This document shows positions 23,801-32,889 of a stretch of DNA of 64,000 bases, in pieces. Source of the stretch: Saussurea involucrata (taxonomy: Eukaryota; Streptophyta; Magnoliopsida; Asterales; Asteraceae); NCBI GenBank assembly GCA_033807775.1, contig CM066319.1, positions 161,324,983-161,388,982 on the forward strand, given 5' to 3'. Both the position numbers and the translations under genes were made by a program. The notes under the pieces were generated by a model, which did no database searches, was not told where the DNA came from, and saw only the letters and a program-made list of their open reading frames with translations. Positions within the stretch are counted from its first letter, which is position 1. Each line of letters opens with the position of its first letter.

Positions 23801-24908
23801 TGGTCTCAAGCAATCTCCGAGACAATGGTATAAGAGGTTTGACTCTTTTGTGACCGATCACGAGCTGAAAAGGTGCACCTATGACAGCTGCGTTTACTAC
23901 AAGAAGTGTGACGACGGGTCGATGGTCTACTTACTCATATACGTGGATGACATGTTAATCGCAGCAAAAGATATGAAGGAGATTCAAGTGATAAAAGACC
24001 AGTTGAATGCTGAATTTGATATGAAGGACTTAGGGGCTGCCAGGAAAATATTGGGGATGGAAATTGTGTGTGATAGAAGTACGAGGACCTTGCATCTTTC
24101 TCAAAAGAGTTATATAGAGAAAGTCCTACGCCGATTCAATATGCATGATGCAAAACCGGTCACCACACCCCTAGCGGCTCACTTTAAGCTATCATCCGCT
24201 CAAAGTCCTACTTCAGAGGCTGATGTGTCTTACATGGCACGTGTACCGTATTCCAGTGCCGTCGGTTCATTGATGTACGCTATGATCTGCACGCGTCCAG
24301 ATTTGGCCTATGCCGTTAGTGTGGTGAGTAGATACATGGCGAATCCGGGCAAAGAACATTGGAAGGCTGTCCAATGGATTTTTCGTTATCTCCGAGGTAC
24401 ATCATCTATGCGTTTGTGTTTTGGCAAGAATGATGATGGTGTGTTTGGATTTGTCGATTCAGATTATGCCAAAGACATAGATAACCGGAGGTCGATTTCT
24501 AGATATGTGTTCACTTTGGGTGGTTGTGCCATTAGTTGGAAGGCACAATTACAGTCTACAGTTGCGCTTTCAACGACCGAAGCCGAATATATGGCTGTTA
24601 CGGAAGGATTCAAAGAGGCAATTTGGTTGAAAGGTTTGTTTGATGAACTCGACGAGTCGCGCAATGTCACGACCGTGTTTTGTGACAATCAAAGTGCGGT
24701 ATTTCTAGCGAAAGATCAGATGTTCCATGACCGAACGAAGCACATTGATGTGCGTTACCACTTTGTGCGGGAAGTCATTGCTAGAGGTGATTTCAAGGTG
24801 AGCAAAATCCATACTAATGACAATCCCGCGGATGTGTTCACCAAATGTCTTCCGGTGGCCAAGTTTAGTTTGTGTTTAAACTTGGTCGGTCTCTTAAAGC
24901 GCAATTGA
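20889..24908 (+). CDS. Ty1/copia Gag-Pol polyprotein, intact
   Basis: 1339 residues with no stop or frameshift; ATG 20889 is the first in frame after the PBS. In order: Gag (about 1-220), zinc knuckle C228-x2-C231-x4-H236-x4-C241, aspartic protease with the active-site triad at D293 (ILDTGCTFHM), integrase zinc domain (WHLRLGHMSFHG ... CEECVYGKQ), DDE integrase core (SDLWGP, IIDDYSRKVW, RTDNGLEF, TPQQNGVAERMN), reverse transcriptase (NTAFLNGELEE, SLYGLKQSPRQWY, active site YVDD at 1018-1021) and RNase H (GFVDSDYAKD, STTEAEYMA, FCDNQSA, KHIDVRYHF). It ends 169 bp before the 3' LTR. A Thr-Gly-Cys after the protease Asp is a known copia variant. All catalytic motifs are present, so it is potentially active. 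Confidence 0.97.
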   Translation: MTSAKFDIPKLNRNTRFPLWKVQMEDVLIQLELDEALLGIDKMPEAWSADEKRKKDLKAQSQIRLHLSHDVLQDVLKETSAAALWLKLEQLLMTKSLPNKLHLKQRLFILKMTEGSSLSSHLSTFKELLCNLENMDVKYKDDDLALFLLSSLPNSYSHFRETIMYSRNTLVLDEVITALESKEKMKQIMNGDSEAKAEGLNVRSRTFERNSFSSGKARSKSKTTRKFCNYCHKKGHVIEECYKLKNKEKEKATAKGKHVSGSGEADVAEVDSDGELLSVSGGGSSPTDAWILDTGCTFHMCPNKSWFHTYEHVDQGSVLMGNDATSLIKGHGTIRIRMFDGILRTLGNVRYVPDLRRNLISLSSLEEKGYEFVGKNGSLRVFRGDTNIMKANRKASNIYILDGHTVTGDAAVVSKGSSDTDRSLLWHLRLGHMSFHGMSELSRRGLLGSDKVVELEFCEECVYGKQKRVRFLSGKHTTKGPLDYIHSDLWGPARVTSIGGASYMLTIIDDYSRKVWSFFLKHKGDVFSTFRDWKVMIEKQLGKETKYLRTDNGLEFCSEDFNAYCRKEGITRHHTVVHTPQQNGVAERMNRTILEKVRCMLSHSKLPKSFWVEAASTACFVINRSPSRAIEKKTPFELWSGGTADYTNLKPFGCPAYARVDNGKLEPRALKCVFLGYKPCVKGYKLWSSELRKVIVSKEVTFDETSMIHRVTSSTSTVENPSEASKKTSQVEVELTASSTVTPVSSPVPTPVTDDQPISIPTSEHVDGEISSPSSPLVPSPSIARDRPRRNIVPPMRYAYADCVSYALTVAEDIESMIEPTCYDEAITVADSDSWMVSMHSEMESLHKNDTWELVPAPKGKRSVKCKWVYKLKEAVNPGDKPRYKARLVAKGYSQIPGIDYTDIFSPVVKHTAIRALLGLVASNDYELEQLDVNTAFLNGELEEEIFMQQPEGFVVPGKEDYVCKLKKSLYGLKQSPRQWYKRFDSFVTDHELKRCTYDSCVYYKKCDDGSMVYLLIYVDDMLIAAKDMKEIQVIKDQLNAEFDMKDLGAARKILGMEIVCDRSTRTLHLSQKSYIEKVLRRFNMHDAKPVTTPLAAHFKLSSAQSPTSEADVSYMARVPYSSAVGSLMYAMICTRPDLAYAVSVVSRYMANPGKEHWKAVQWIFRYLRGTSSMRLCFGKNDDGVFGFVDSDYAKDIDNRRSISRYVFTLGGCAISWKAQLQSTVALSTTEAEYMAVTEGFKEAIWLKGLFDELDESRNVTTVFCDNQSAVFLAKDQMFHDRTKHIDVRYHFVREVIARGDFKVSKIHTNDNPADVFTKCLPVAKFSLCLNLVGLLKRN

Positions 24909-25062
24909 GTCCGAGGGACTCGTGGTGGAGGAGATATTGTTTCATTTTCCCAAGAAGTTATTTTGGTTTTGCTATCGTTTAAATTGATGTTTGAAGGTCG
25001 CTTGAGTTGAAGCTTCGTTTTCGATGGAGATGTGTTGTTTGGTGTTTGGTGTACTTATGGAG

Positions 25063-25076
25063 CCAAGGTGGAGATT
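25063..25076 (+). other. Polypurine tract of the copia element
   Basis: CAAGGTGGAGATT-type purine-rich stretch immediately before the 3' LTR. Confidence 0.7.
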
Positions 25077-25685
25077 TGTAGCTTTTTGTCTCCAAAGTCA
25101 ATTAATGGATGGTGCCTACAATTATGGACGGTGCCTACAATTAAATGTCAGTGCATGCAGTAAGCAAATTGAGTTTGGCATTGAAAAAGAGAAGTCAAAC
25201 TCTTAATGGCAAAGTTCAACAATTGTGGCAAAGTTGGTGAAGGTTGGTGAACGTAGCATTTCCATTCACACCTTCCTTCTTCCTATAAATATCTCCATCT
25301 TGTTATAACACAAATTCATCCTCTCAAGATCACAACACACACAATATTCTCTCAACAAATACATAGAATAGCAATTTCATTTGTATATATTCTCTTCATC
25401 GATTTCTCCTATTTCCAAGTATTGTACTCAACATCGTGATAGTGAACTTCTCGGTGGTCTCCTCCGCCCGTGGTTTTTCCCGTTTTGGGTTTTCCACGTA
25501 AATCCGGGTGTCGTTTTCTCTCCTCTTATTTTCTGCACGTGGTTTACATATATTTTTGGTATTTCGAGTATTGTCGAAGTCTAACGATAAATAATTTCAT
25601 CTTCCGCTTGAATCAATACGGTTCTTATTTGGAACATCGGTTATTGGGTTTATTATCGGATCGTTTACGGTTCGATTTTACAACA
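25077..25685 (+). repeat. 3' LTR of the copia element
   Basis: 609 bp, essentially identical to the 5' LTR, followed by AAAGT (25686-25690). Confidence 0.95.
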
Positions 25686-25690
25686 AAAGT

Positions 25691-27108
25691 AATGATCTTT
25701 GTTATTCTACTTGCTCCAAGTTTTCATTTGTTGATAAATGTTCTATCAAATTCCAGATATAGCCCCTAAAATAGCCTTTGTAAACAAGTCTTATGCATAA
25801 ACCATTCAAGCCTCATGATGAAAATCAAAAGGATTCAAAACAGTAAACTGGCTAGCAAGAGAGGAGAACTATCACGGCTATGAAAGCTTCAAATGAACAA
25901 CCATTAATCCTCTGACAATCAATGCAATACAAAATATCAATTCCAAAAAACAAATATCGAGCAGAGAAAACCATTAATTGAAGGATGAAATTGAAGCATA
26001 AAGATAGACGGCGAAATACATGAAACATAAAAAAAAACCTCACCTGGATGTTTAGAGATGATTAGGATACGACACAATTAAGCACTAACCAAGATTAAAT
26101 AATAAATAAATAGAAATTGTAAAGTCGTGGAAAACCCATTTTATTGAGGAGTTATGGGTGTCGGTAGGAAGAAGATTGAGGTAATTAATAACCATGAACG
26201 CTCCAATTGCACTTACGATCAACACATGTGGTATCAGCATCTATGACAGTCCCCCGAACTTGATGTTCTAAATATTTTGTTATGTAACATGCACGCCATT
26301 CTCCGTATGTGCCACTATGAATCAGAAGAATTGCTAGAAAGAGAAAATCCATCGGTAATTTTGAATAACATAAAAAACCCTAACTCCAGAACGATTGAAT
26401 TAACAAACATTCGTTTACCAAATTGTCGAGATGGCAAAGAGACGCGATGGCGATTGTATGGATAACGTTATGAGGATAGGCAGTGTGAAATTGTAGAATC
26501 ACGTTAAGCGAATTTCATCCACCGTATTTCATCCATAGTCTTCGACATCGATTGGGTTAAAGATTTCAGGCGATGGATAGATTGCATCGGTTGGTACAGC
26601 CAGTTCCTGGATGTTCGTCATCAGCAGAACCTGTTGAACTTAAGCAAGAAGATTATCTCGGGTTATCACTTTCGGAAATGGACAGAATGGCGATTGATAC
26701 CCATGATATGGCGCAAATCAACTCAAGATTGGAAGAGGAAGACGAAGACTATGATGAAGAATAATACACCCACCATGCTTCTTTGGTGCTATTTGGGTAA
26801 AAAAGCATAGATGGTCATTTGATTCTAGGGTTTCAAAATTCAAACTACAACCCGACCTCGATTTCCCTGGTCGATTCAATGAGAGGTTGCATCAGATTGA
26901 ATGGAATTGAGGCAGTGGAATAGGAGTTTGTCACGGAGGGACGGCGAGAGTGGAATGCAGTTTTGGAGAACACGTGGGGAGAAGAAAACGGGAGAAGAGA
27001 ACTGAATGTTTTGAAAAAACACTTGCTGAAAAAAAAAAACGTAAAATACTACTATTTTTTTAATAAAGTAGTATAGATAAACAAATAATTATCGATTCAT
27101 TTAATAAA
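25691..27108 (-). other. Region ending in a second Helitron-like 5' terminus
   Basis: At 27077 reading leftwards the minus strand starts TCTATACTACTTTATTAAAA, preceded by A, closely matching the terminus at 19023. The flanking AAAACACTTGCTGAAAAAAA also resembles the sequence inside the first terminus. A second minus-strand Helitron therefore starts here and runs left, with the copia element probably inserted in it. Its 3' end was not found. The region 25691-26570 shows no gene. Confidence 0.4.
26573..26764 (+). CDS. Small acidic ORF, possible terminal exon
   Basis: 63 codons, not recognised. ATG 26573 follows GATTTCAGGCG, an acceptor-like site. The protein ends in a strongly acidic tail (LEEEDEDYDEE) and contains ELKQEDYLGLSLSEMDRMAI. 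A single short exon inside a probable Helitron fits a captured gene end. Chance remains possible. Confidence 0.3.
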   Translation: MDRLHRLVQPVPGCSSSAEPVELKQEDYLGLSLSEMDRMAIDTHDMAQINSRLEEEDEDYDEE

Positions 27109-27493
27109 GGGAAATTAATTAAAATACCCCAAGTTTGACCATCTCTTACCGAAATACCATAAATCTCTCCCAGTTTACAAAAATACCCAAAAAATCCGCG
27201 ATGGGGCCCGCGATCGCGGGCCCAGGCCCACGTGGCAAACTGTTTCGGCCAAAAGCCCCGCGAAGCCCCCAACTTTGCCCACGTGGCTGCGATCGCGGGC
27301 AGGGACGAAACTTGCCAACGCGGGCAAAGTTGGGGGGCTCCGCGGGGCTTTTGGCCGAAACAGTTTGCCACGTGGGCCTGGGCCCGCGATCGCGGGGCCA
27401 TCGCGGATTTTTTGGGTATTTTTGTAAACTGGAAGAGATTTATGGTATTTTAGTAAGAGATGGTTTGACTTAGGGTATTTTAATTAATTTCCC
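27109..27493. mobile_element. Mutator-like foldback element, copy 2 (near-perfect palindrome, 9-bp TSD)
   Basis: Two 172-bp arms (27109-27280 and 27322-27493) are near-perfect reverse complements around a 41-bp loop. Ends read GGGAAATTAATTAAAATACC. A perfect 9-bp duplication TTTAATAAA flanks it (27100-27108, 27494-27502). The arms are very GC-rich inside (GCCCGCGATCGCGGGCC, CCCACGTGGC). No coding capacity; the single strand would fold into a long hairpin. Confidence 0.95.
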
Positions 27494-27502
27494 TTTAATA
27501 AA

Positions 27503-28167
27503 TACATACAATTAATAATATCCTTTTTTTTAATATTATAAACTTCAACATTTTTCTTCAAAGAAAAAACTTCAATATTTAAATAAAAATAACAAAACCT
27601 TAAAAATTAAAATCAAAAGCTCGAGATTCGAATTCAAATGGATATCTATTTATTTTATTTGATATTTGCAAGATATTTTTAAGAAAATTAACAAAATATA
27701 TGGATAATTGGTAGAAATTATGGATTAATTTGTTGAATATTTAGATAAAAATATATATTAAAATAATACAAATGATTAATAGTAATATTCATTCGATAGA
27801 ATCAATCTGGTCTAATTATCCATTTAAAGGATTCGTTTTTGAAAAATAATAAATACACCGAATTCAAATATTCAATTTATGACTGGAGTGAATATGTTTC
27901 ATTTAAATTACTACCACAAAACGAGGATTATAACTATAAGACACAAAAAATGTTTAACTGTCACAATAGATCACTATATAGAAGTATAAAACTTAAGTTT
28001 ACCTGACCAAATAATAATATGTCTTATCTAAAATTGTTGTAACAAGTTTATATTGTAATATTTTTATATAGAACACTTTAACGGTTGGTCTTATAAAGTC
28101 TTACGAAACAGTTTATTGAAACACTTGCACAAATTTATCATCCTATAACTTTAATTTTATTACCTAT
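27503..28167. other. AT-rich intergenic DNA
   Basis: Strongly AT-rich, no open frame or repeat structure recognised. Ends with TAT, the target duplication of the CACTA element. Confidence 0.6.
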
Positions 28168-28185
28168 CACTACTACAAATATGAC

Positions 28186-28570
28186 TTTTATAAACGGTTG
28201 TTTAGGGCTTCATACGCAGTTTTGGAACCGCGTGTATGGCCGGTGTTTGTAAAAGTATCAGCTTTTATACACGGTTCCAAAACCGTGTATAAAACTCAAC
28301 TTTTATACACGGTTTCAAAACCGTTTAGAAAATGAATATTAACCGTGTATAAAACTCAACAATCTTACACGGTTTTTAGATGAAACCGTTTAAAAAAGTT
28401 CTACCAACCGTTTATAAAGTGTCTATCTTACATGGTTTTTTTGCTAAAACCGTTTACAATTGTAATAGTTTTTCACGGTTTTCATTACAAAACCGTGTAT
28501 AAATGTAACCATTTATTAAAAAAATGCAGACATTTGTACACGGTTTTTTCACTAGAACCGTGTATAATGA
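28186..28570. repeat. Subterminal repeats of the CACTA element
   Basis: At least ten short units in both orientations of the type TTATACACGGTTTT and AAAACCGTGTATAA, some with CGTTTATAA. In CACTA elements such arrays bind the DNA-binding transposition protein. No comparable array is seen at the right end. Confidence 0.85.
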
Positions 28571-28742
28571 GTTATATTTATAACTTTAATATTTTCTTTG
28601 ATTTTGTTACCATCCATTATTCCAAATGTTAGTGAAGCTGCATTATATACGATAAGCTACATTTCCAAATACGATTCCAATTGGAATAATGAAACATTTC
28701 AAACACAATTCCAAATACAAAAATCAGCTAGACACGTAATTG

Positions 28743-29267
28743 TAGGGGTGAGCATCGGGCGGTTCGGGCGGGTTCGGGTGGAAAAATCAATAACCCGACC
28801 GGGTTTCAGATATGAAAACCAATCCCTAAACTTTGGGTTTCGGATTTCGGATTACTTCGGGTTCGGATTCGTCAGGTTTCGGGTTGTGTTTGGTCGGATT
28901 TCGGGTATAATTATATGCAAAAAATCTATAATATTTGATCGTTTTTGACAATAAACTCAATTGGTTGAAATGATTGATAAATTGATAGTAGGTTTAGTCT
29001 CTAGAAAATACTACGACCAACAAGAATTTAGGATTTTTGTTGGATAATTAGATAAATAAATATATTTATATAATAATATATGTGTGTATATATACATGTC
29101 GGGTTTTCGGACGGATCGGGTGGTGATAAATCAAACCCAACCCGAACCCAAAAATCCCCCCAAAAATTGGGTTTCGGATTTCGGGGCATTCGGGTTTTAC
29201 ATTAACATCTCGTTTTCGGTTCGGGTTCGGTTCAGATTTTTGGGGCATTCGGTTTTTCACACCGCTA
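28743..29267. mobile_element. Non-autonomous hAT element
   Basis: 525 bp. Ends TAGGGGTGAGCA and, inverted, TAGCGGTGTGAAAAACCG, with a perfect 8-bp duplication CGTAATTG (28735-28742, 29268-29275), the hAT size. The interior is full of CGGGTTCGG / TTCGGGTT-like repeats in both orientations, which produce long but meaningless open frames. Confidence 0.9.
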
Positions 29268-29275
29268 CGTAATTG

Positions 29276-29978
29276 TACCACCATCTCAAAGTAACCATTA
29301 ACCATTAAACTTTAAAGATCGTCAACGTAAATGTAACATCTCAGAGTAACCAAACATTCTAATATTTTTTATCGTTTAACCAAGTCTAATAATTCTTTAA
29401 ACAATCCCCCCATTTATTATCACATTTTACCATCTTTCATGCGCCTCAAAGTAAACAATCTCGTGATAATGCAAGTCATCTCTTCTACTTGTGTAATCGC
29501 AAAAGGAGTCGCGGTCGTTCATGTGTCCTATATATAAGTTTTGTACAATATAAGTTTTAAAAGTAGGTGTTATTATAACAAAATAAAGTGTTTTGTACAA
29601 TATATAAGTAAAATGAAAGGAATTTAAGAAACACATACCTTGAGAGAGAAAGCATATTGTCATGCATCACAAATTGGAAGATTTGCTTCACTACATAGCA
29701 ACCACACTCCCAACCATCTTGTTGTTGATTACACTAAAGTGTAAAAAGAAGTAGTGGTTAAACAAATTAAAGTACGATATAAATTGTTAGAATATATGAA
29801 TTATACCTTGTTTAATCTCCAAGTAACCGGAGTGTTGGCTTGAGAAGACCCTATGACATGATTGTATTCTGAAATAGCCTAAATGAAAAATAACAAAACA
29901 TTTGTATTATTGGTCGATTAACTATATAAATAAATATCAATAGTATATTAAAGTGATACATTACTTACGTGTCAATTA
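29276..29978. other. CACTA interior without recognised gene
   Basis: AT-rich. A minus-strand ORF at 29427-29663 has no recognisable features. Nothing else seen. Confidence 0.5.
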
Positions 29979-31881
29979 GGCCATGCGTAGCGGGAGGGTA
30001 CCCGCTCTCGGGTAAGCCCTCGGGTTCAGCGGGCTCCGGTACGGGGGTCTGCGGGTAGGGGGAGGGTTCGGGGTATCGGGTTCCCCAACCCGATGAACCC
30101 GTGCCATTTTATTTTAATTTTTAATTTTTTTAAATTTTAAAAAAAATGCCGTTGAACGGCTAGTTTGTTTAAAAAATATATTTTTTAATTTTTTTTTCAA
30201 ATTAATCACACTATATATATTAATCCAAACATCTTATTTTTTCACACCAAATTCTCTCAAATTCTCTCAAATTCAATACCTTCTTCCACAATACGGATTC
30301 GCCACAACCCGCTTCATCGACCGCATCATCATCATCCATAGACACCGACGAGTACTTGAATCATTCTAGGGAAATTTTTGTAGGGTTGGTTCGAGAAACT
30401 GCAAATTTAATTTATGGTAGCACCGCCTCATCGTCAAGAAGAGAACCGAGGGCCGGGAACATAAAAAGAGGTCGGGTAGCTGCAAACGAGCGGCTTTTGC
30501 GGGACTACTTTGGCAACAACCCGGTTTATACACCGGATATGTTTAGACGGCGGTTCAGGATGAGCAGGCAACTATTCGAACGAATAGTTGAAGATTTAGA
30601 AGTAGAGTATCCGTATTTTACACTTCGGGTGGACGCCAGCAACAAACCAGGTTTTTCTCCGATACAAAAGTGTACTTCCGCTATTCGGCAATTGTCGTAT
30701 GGAGTAGCTGCCAACTCACTTGACGAGTACTTGAGGATGGGAGACAAAACGTCACGAGATTGTCTGCACAAATTCTGCACTGGTATTATTGAACTCTATG
30801 GTACAAAATATTTACGCAAGCCTACTTTTGTTGATATTCAGAAGTTGTACACCGCGCATGAAGCTAAACACGGATTTCCCGGCATGCTCGGCAGCATAGA
30901 CTGTACTCATTGGGCGTGGGCAAATTGTCCGGTAGCATGGCGAGGTCAATTCATGAGAGGTGATCATGAGCACCCGACAATAATGCTAGAAGCAGTGGCC
31001 TCCCATGATATATGGATCTGGCACGCATACTTTGGTGTTGCCGGTTCCAACAACGACATCAATGTTCTCAATCAGTCGCCCATCTTCAACGATCTATATG
31101 ATGGAAAAGCACCCGAGTGCCCTTTTGAGGTGAATGAAGTCACCTACAACCACGGATATTATCTAGCGGATGGGATATATCCGGAATGGGCTACTTTCGT
31201 AAAATCATTTACGTGCCCACATGACCTTAAACGACAAAAGTTCAAGTCCGCGCAAGAATCGGCACGTAAAGATGTTGAACGAGCTTTTGGCGTGCTTAAA
31301 CAACGTTGGCATATACTTCATAACCCGGCACGCGGATGGCATCCGACAAGATTGAGAAACATTATGTACGCTTGTGTCATATTACACAATATGATACTCG
31401 AAGACGAAGACCAAGCCATTTGTGGTGGCGATGAAAACGACCTTTTCACAGATGATATCGAAACACAAATCAGTGAGGAACAACGCGCGGAAAATGTTCG
31501 AGAAGTCAAAAACCGGGACACTCATAATAACCTTCGGTCGGATTTGGTCGAACATATTTAGCGTATCCAAGTTCCCAACAATGACGACGAGTAGATTTTT
31601 AATATTTTGTAATTTTTAAATTTATTTTGTAATTTTTAATTTTTTAATGAATGATATGAATTTTTATTTTTATTATTTATCTTATTTTTATTTATTAAAA
31701 AATATATAAATATTTTTATTTTGTTAAATAATTAAATGTATAAATAAAAGAATTAAAAGGGATGAGGTGGCAAGGGTTCAAAGGGTAATGGTACTCCACT
31801 TTTAGGGTTGAAAGGGTAAGACAGAAAAGCTGATGTGGCATTGAGGTGGCAAGGGTTCAAAGGGTACGGGTACTCATGGCC
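29979..31881 (+). mobile_element. PIF/Harbinger transposon with transposase
   Basis: 1903 bp. Short imperfect inverted ends GGCCATGCGTAG and GGCCATGAGTAC are flanked by TTA (29976-29978, 31882-31884), the expected trinucleotide duplication. It encodes the transposase at 30356-31561. The second protein of the superfamily, the Myb-like partner, is not present, so the copy would need one from elsewhere. Confidence 0.85.
30356..31561 (+). CDS. PIF/Harbinger transposase (DDE_Tnp_4 / ALP1-like), start codon lacking
   Basis: Nuclease that cuts and joins PIF/Harbinger and Tourist-like DNA. The frame holds 401 uninterrupted codons here, with a helix-turn-helix-like N-terminal part (FRRRFRMSRQLFERIVEDL) and the catalytic core GSIDCTHWAW (D182), YLADGIYP (D272) and VERAFGVLKQRW (E308), counted from 30356. 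The reading frame is open back to about 30224 but has no ATG before 30539 (codon 62). That would remove conserved-looking sequence such as EYLNHSREIFVGLVRETANL. The copy has therefore probably lost its start codon, or the start lies in an unseen upstream exon. Stop TAG 31559-31561. No internal stops, so decay is recent. Confidence 0.88.
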   Translation: MNHSREIFVGLVRETANLIYGSTASSSRREPRAGNIKRGRVAANERLLRDYFGNNPVYTPDMFRRRFRMSRQLFERIVEDLEVEYPYFTLRVDASNKPGFSPIQKCTSAIRQLSYGVAANSLDEYLRMGDKTSRDCLHKFCTGIIELYGTKYLRKPTFVDIQKLYTAHEAKHGFPGMLGSIDCTHWAWANCPVAWRGQFMRGDHEHPTIMLEAVASHDIWIWHAYFGVAGSNNDINVLNQSPIFNDLYDGKAPECPFEVNEVTYNHGYYLADGIYPEWATFVKSFTCPHDLKRQKFKSAQESARKDVERAFGVLKQRWHILHNPARGWHPTRLRNIMYACVILHNMILEDEDQAICGGDENDLFTDDIETQISEEQRAENVREVKNRDTHNNLRSDLVEHI

Positions 31882-32298
31882 TTAGGCCTTTGATCTTGTA
31901 AGTTTCGGTTGTCTTTGATCTTGCAATTCACTTCAGTGTCAGCTTCTTAATTATTAAGACAATATCTATGAGGTGAATGGGAAGATATAGAAGAACTATC
32001 TGCTCATTTTGCTAGAACAAATTGATTAAGTGAAGCAAACACGTGTAAAATGCATCTTTAAGAGCTAAGAAGCACTAACAGTAGAAACAAGATCGATGGG
32101 TTAACCAAATAGGGCGTTCGTGGAGGTCGTGAGGGACGCGCAGGAAATTGAGAGGCTGGTTCGTGCTATTGTGCGTGCTTGGTTCGTGATACAGTGCAAC
32201 TACTGTTTGTGTTGTTGTTGTCTGTAATCAAGGAGGTTGCACGTCGAGTTACCACGTATAATTAAGCGCGTATAAAAGTCATATTTGTAGTAGTGTAT

Positions 32299-32487
32299 TA
32301 AATTGCAACAAATAAACACTTGTAACACGCCTGATATTACACGTGTAACTCATAAATTTAATTTTTGTTAATATTTATAAAATCTAATTCTATTTAATAT
32401 ATATGGAGTGCTTTAATGCATGCAAACTTTGAATGTAGGGTTCTTGATTTTCTAAATGAATTATAAATACATCATGTTCATATATAA
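32299..32487. other. AT-rich spacer
   Basis: Nothing recognised between the CACTA element and the next MITE. Confidence 0.5.
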
Positions 32488-32735
32488 GAGCATCTCCAAT
32501 GGCATTTGAACATGGCTTGATCAAAGACTTGAAAATTGGTTGATAATGACTTTATCATTGAAGTGAAGACTTGAAAATGAGTTTACTTCTCAACCACTTG
32601 AGAAACCTCAAGCGTTTGAAGAAAATTCCGTGAGAGACAAAGAGAGAGAATGAAACTAAAAGGTGGGACCCACATTTTTTAGTATTATTTTAATTTTGAT
32701 CAAGTCTTTCAAATGGTTGACCATTGTGGATGCCC
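32488..32735. mobile_element. PIF/Harbinger-type MITE
   Basis: 248 bp. Ends GAGCATCTCCAATGG and, inverted, GGGCATCCACAATGG, flanked by TAA on both sides (32485-32487, 32736-32738). Further inverted homology CATTTGAA-CATGGCTTGATC extends into the interior. No coding capacity. Confidence 0.8.
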
Positions 32736-32889
32736 TAATGTTACTTTACTTGGGAGATTGTGCATCTACGTGATAATCCAAATATATAAATAACTTGTAA
32801 TGTGGAAAAAGCTCCAACAGTTCAGGCTTAAAAGACACTTGAAATAATCTCAATAGATTTTTTATAATTTTAAGAGACAATAAAATATT

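Larger units (their letters stand above)
20214..25685 (+). mobile_element. Intact, very young Ty1/copia retrotransposon
   Basis: 5472 bp with two 609-bp LTRs, PBS, one uninterrupted gag-pol frame and polypurine tract. It is flanked by a perfect AAAGT duplication (20209-20213, 25686-25690). Reading both LTRs side by side I find a single difference (T at 20557 against A in the 3' copy), so insertion was very recent and the element is potentially autonomous. The domain order (protease, integrase, RT, RNase H) is that of copia; the style resembles the Tork/Tnt1-like lineage. Confidence 0.96.
28168..32295. mobile_element. CACTA (En/Spm-type) transposon, non-autonomous, with nested insertions
   Basis: Ends begin CACTACTACAAATATGACTT and are inverted for at least 25 bp (28168-28192 and 32271-32295). 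They are flanked by the 3-bp duplication TAT (28165-28167, 32296-32298), the size for CACTA elements. The left side carries a dense subterminal repeat array. A hAT element (28743-29267) and a PIF/Harbinger element (29979-31881) lie inside. Without them about 1.7 kb remain, with no CACTA transposase. Confidence 0.94.

Noticed and set aside
27060..27473. Two open frames of about 112 codons on opposite strands
   Set aside because: They are mirror products of the foldback palindrome, not genes.
28598..29305. Open frames rich in RFG/GFR in the CACTA interior
   Set aside because: They arise from the CGGGTTCGG repeats of the non-autonomous hAT element.
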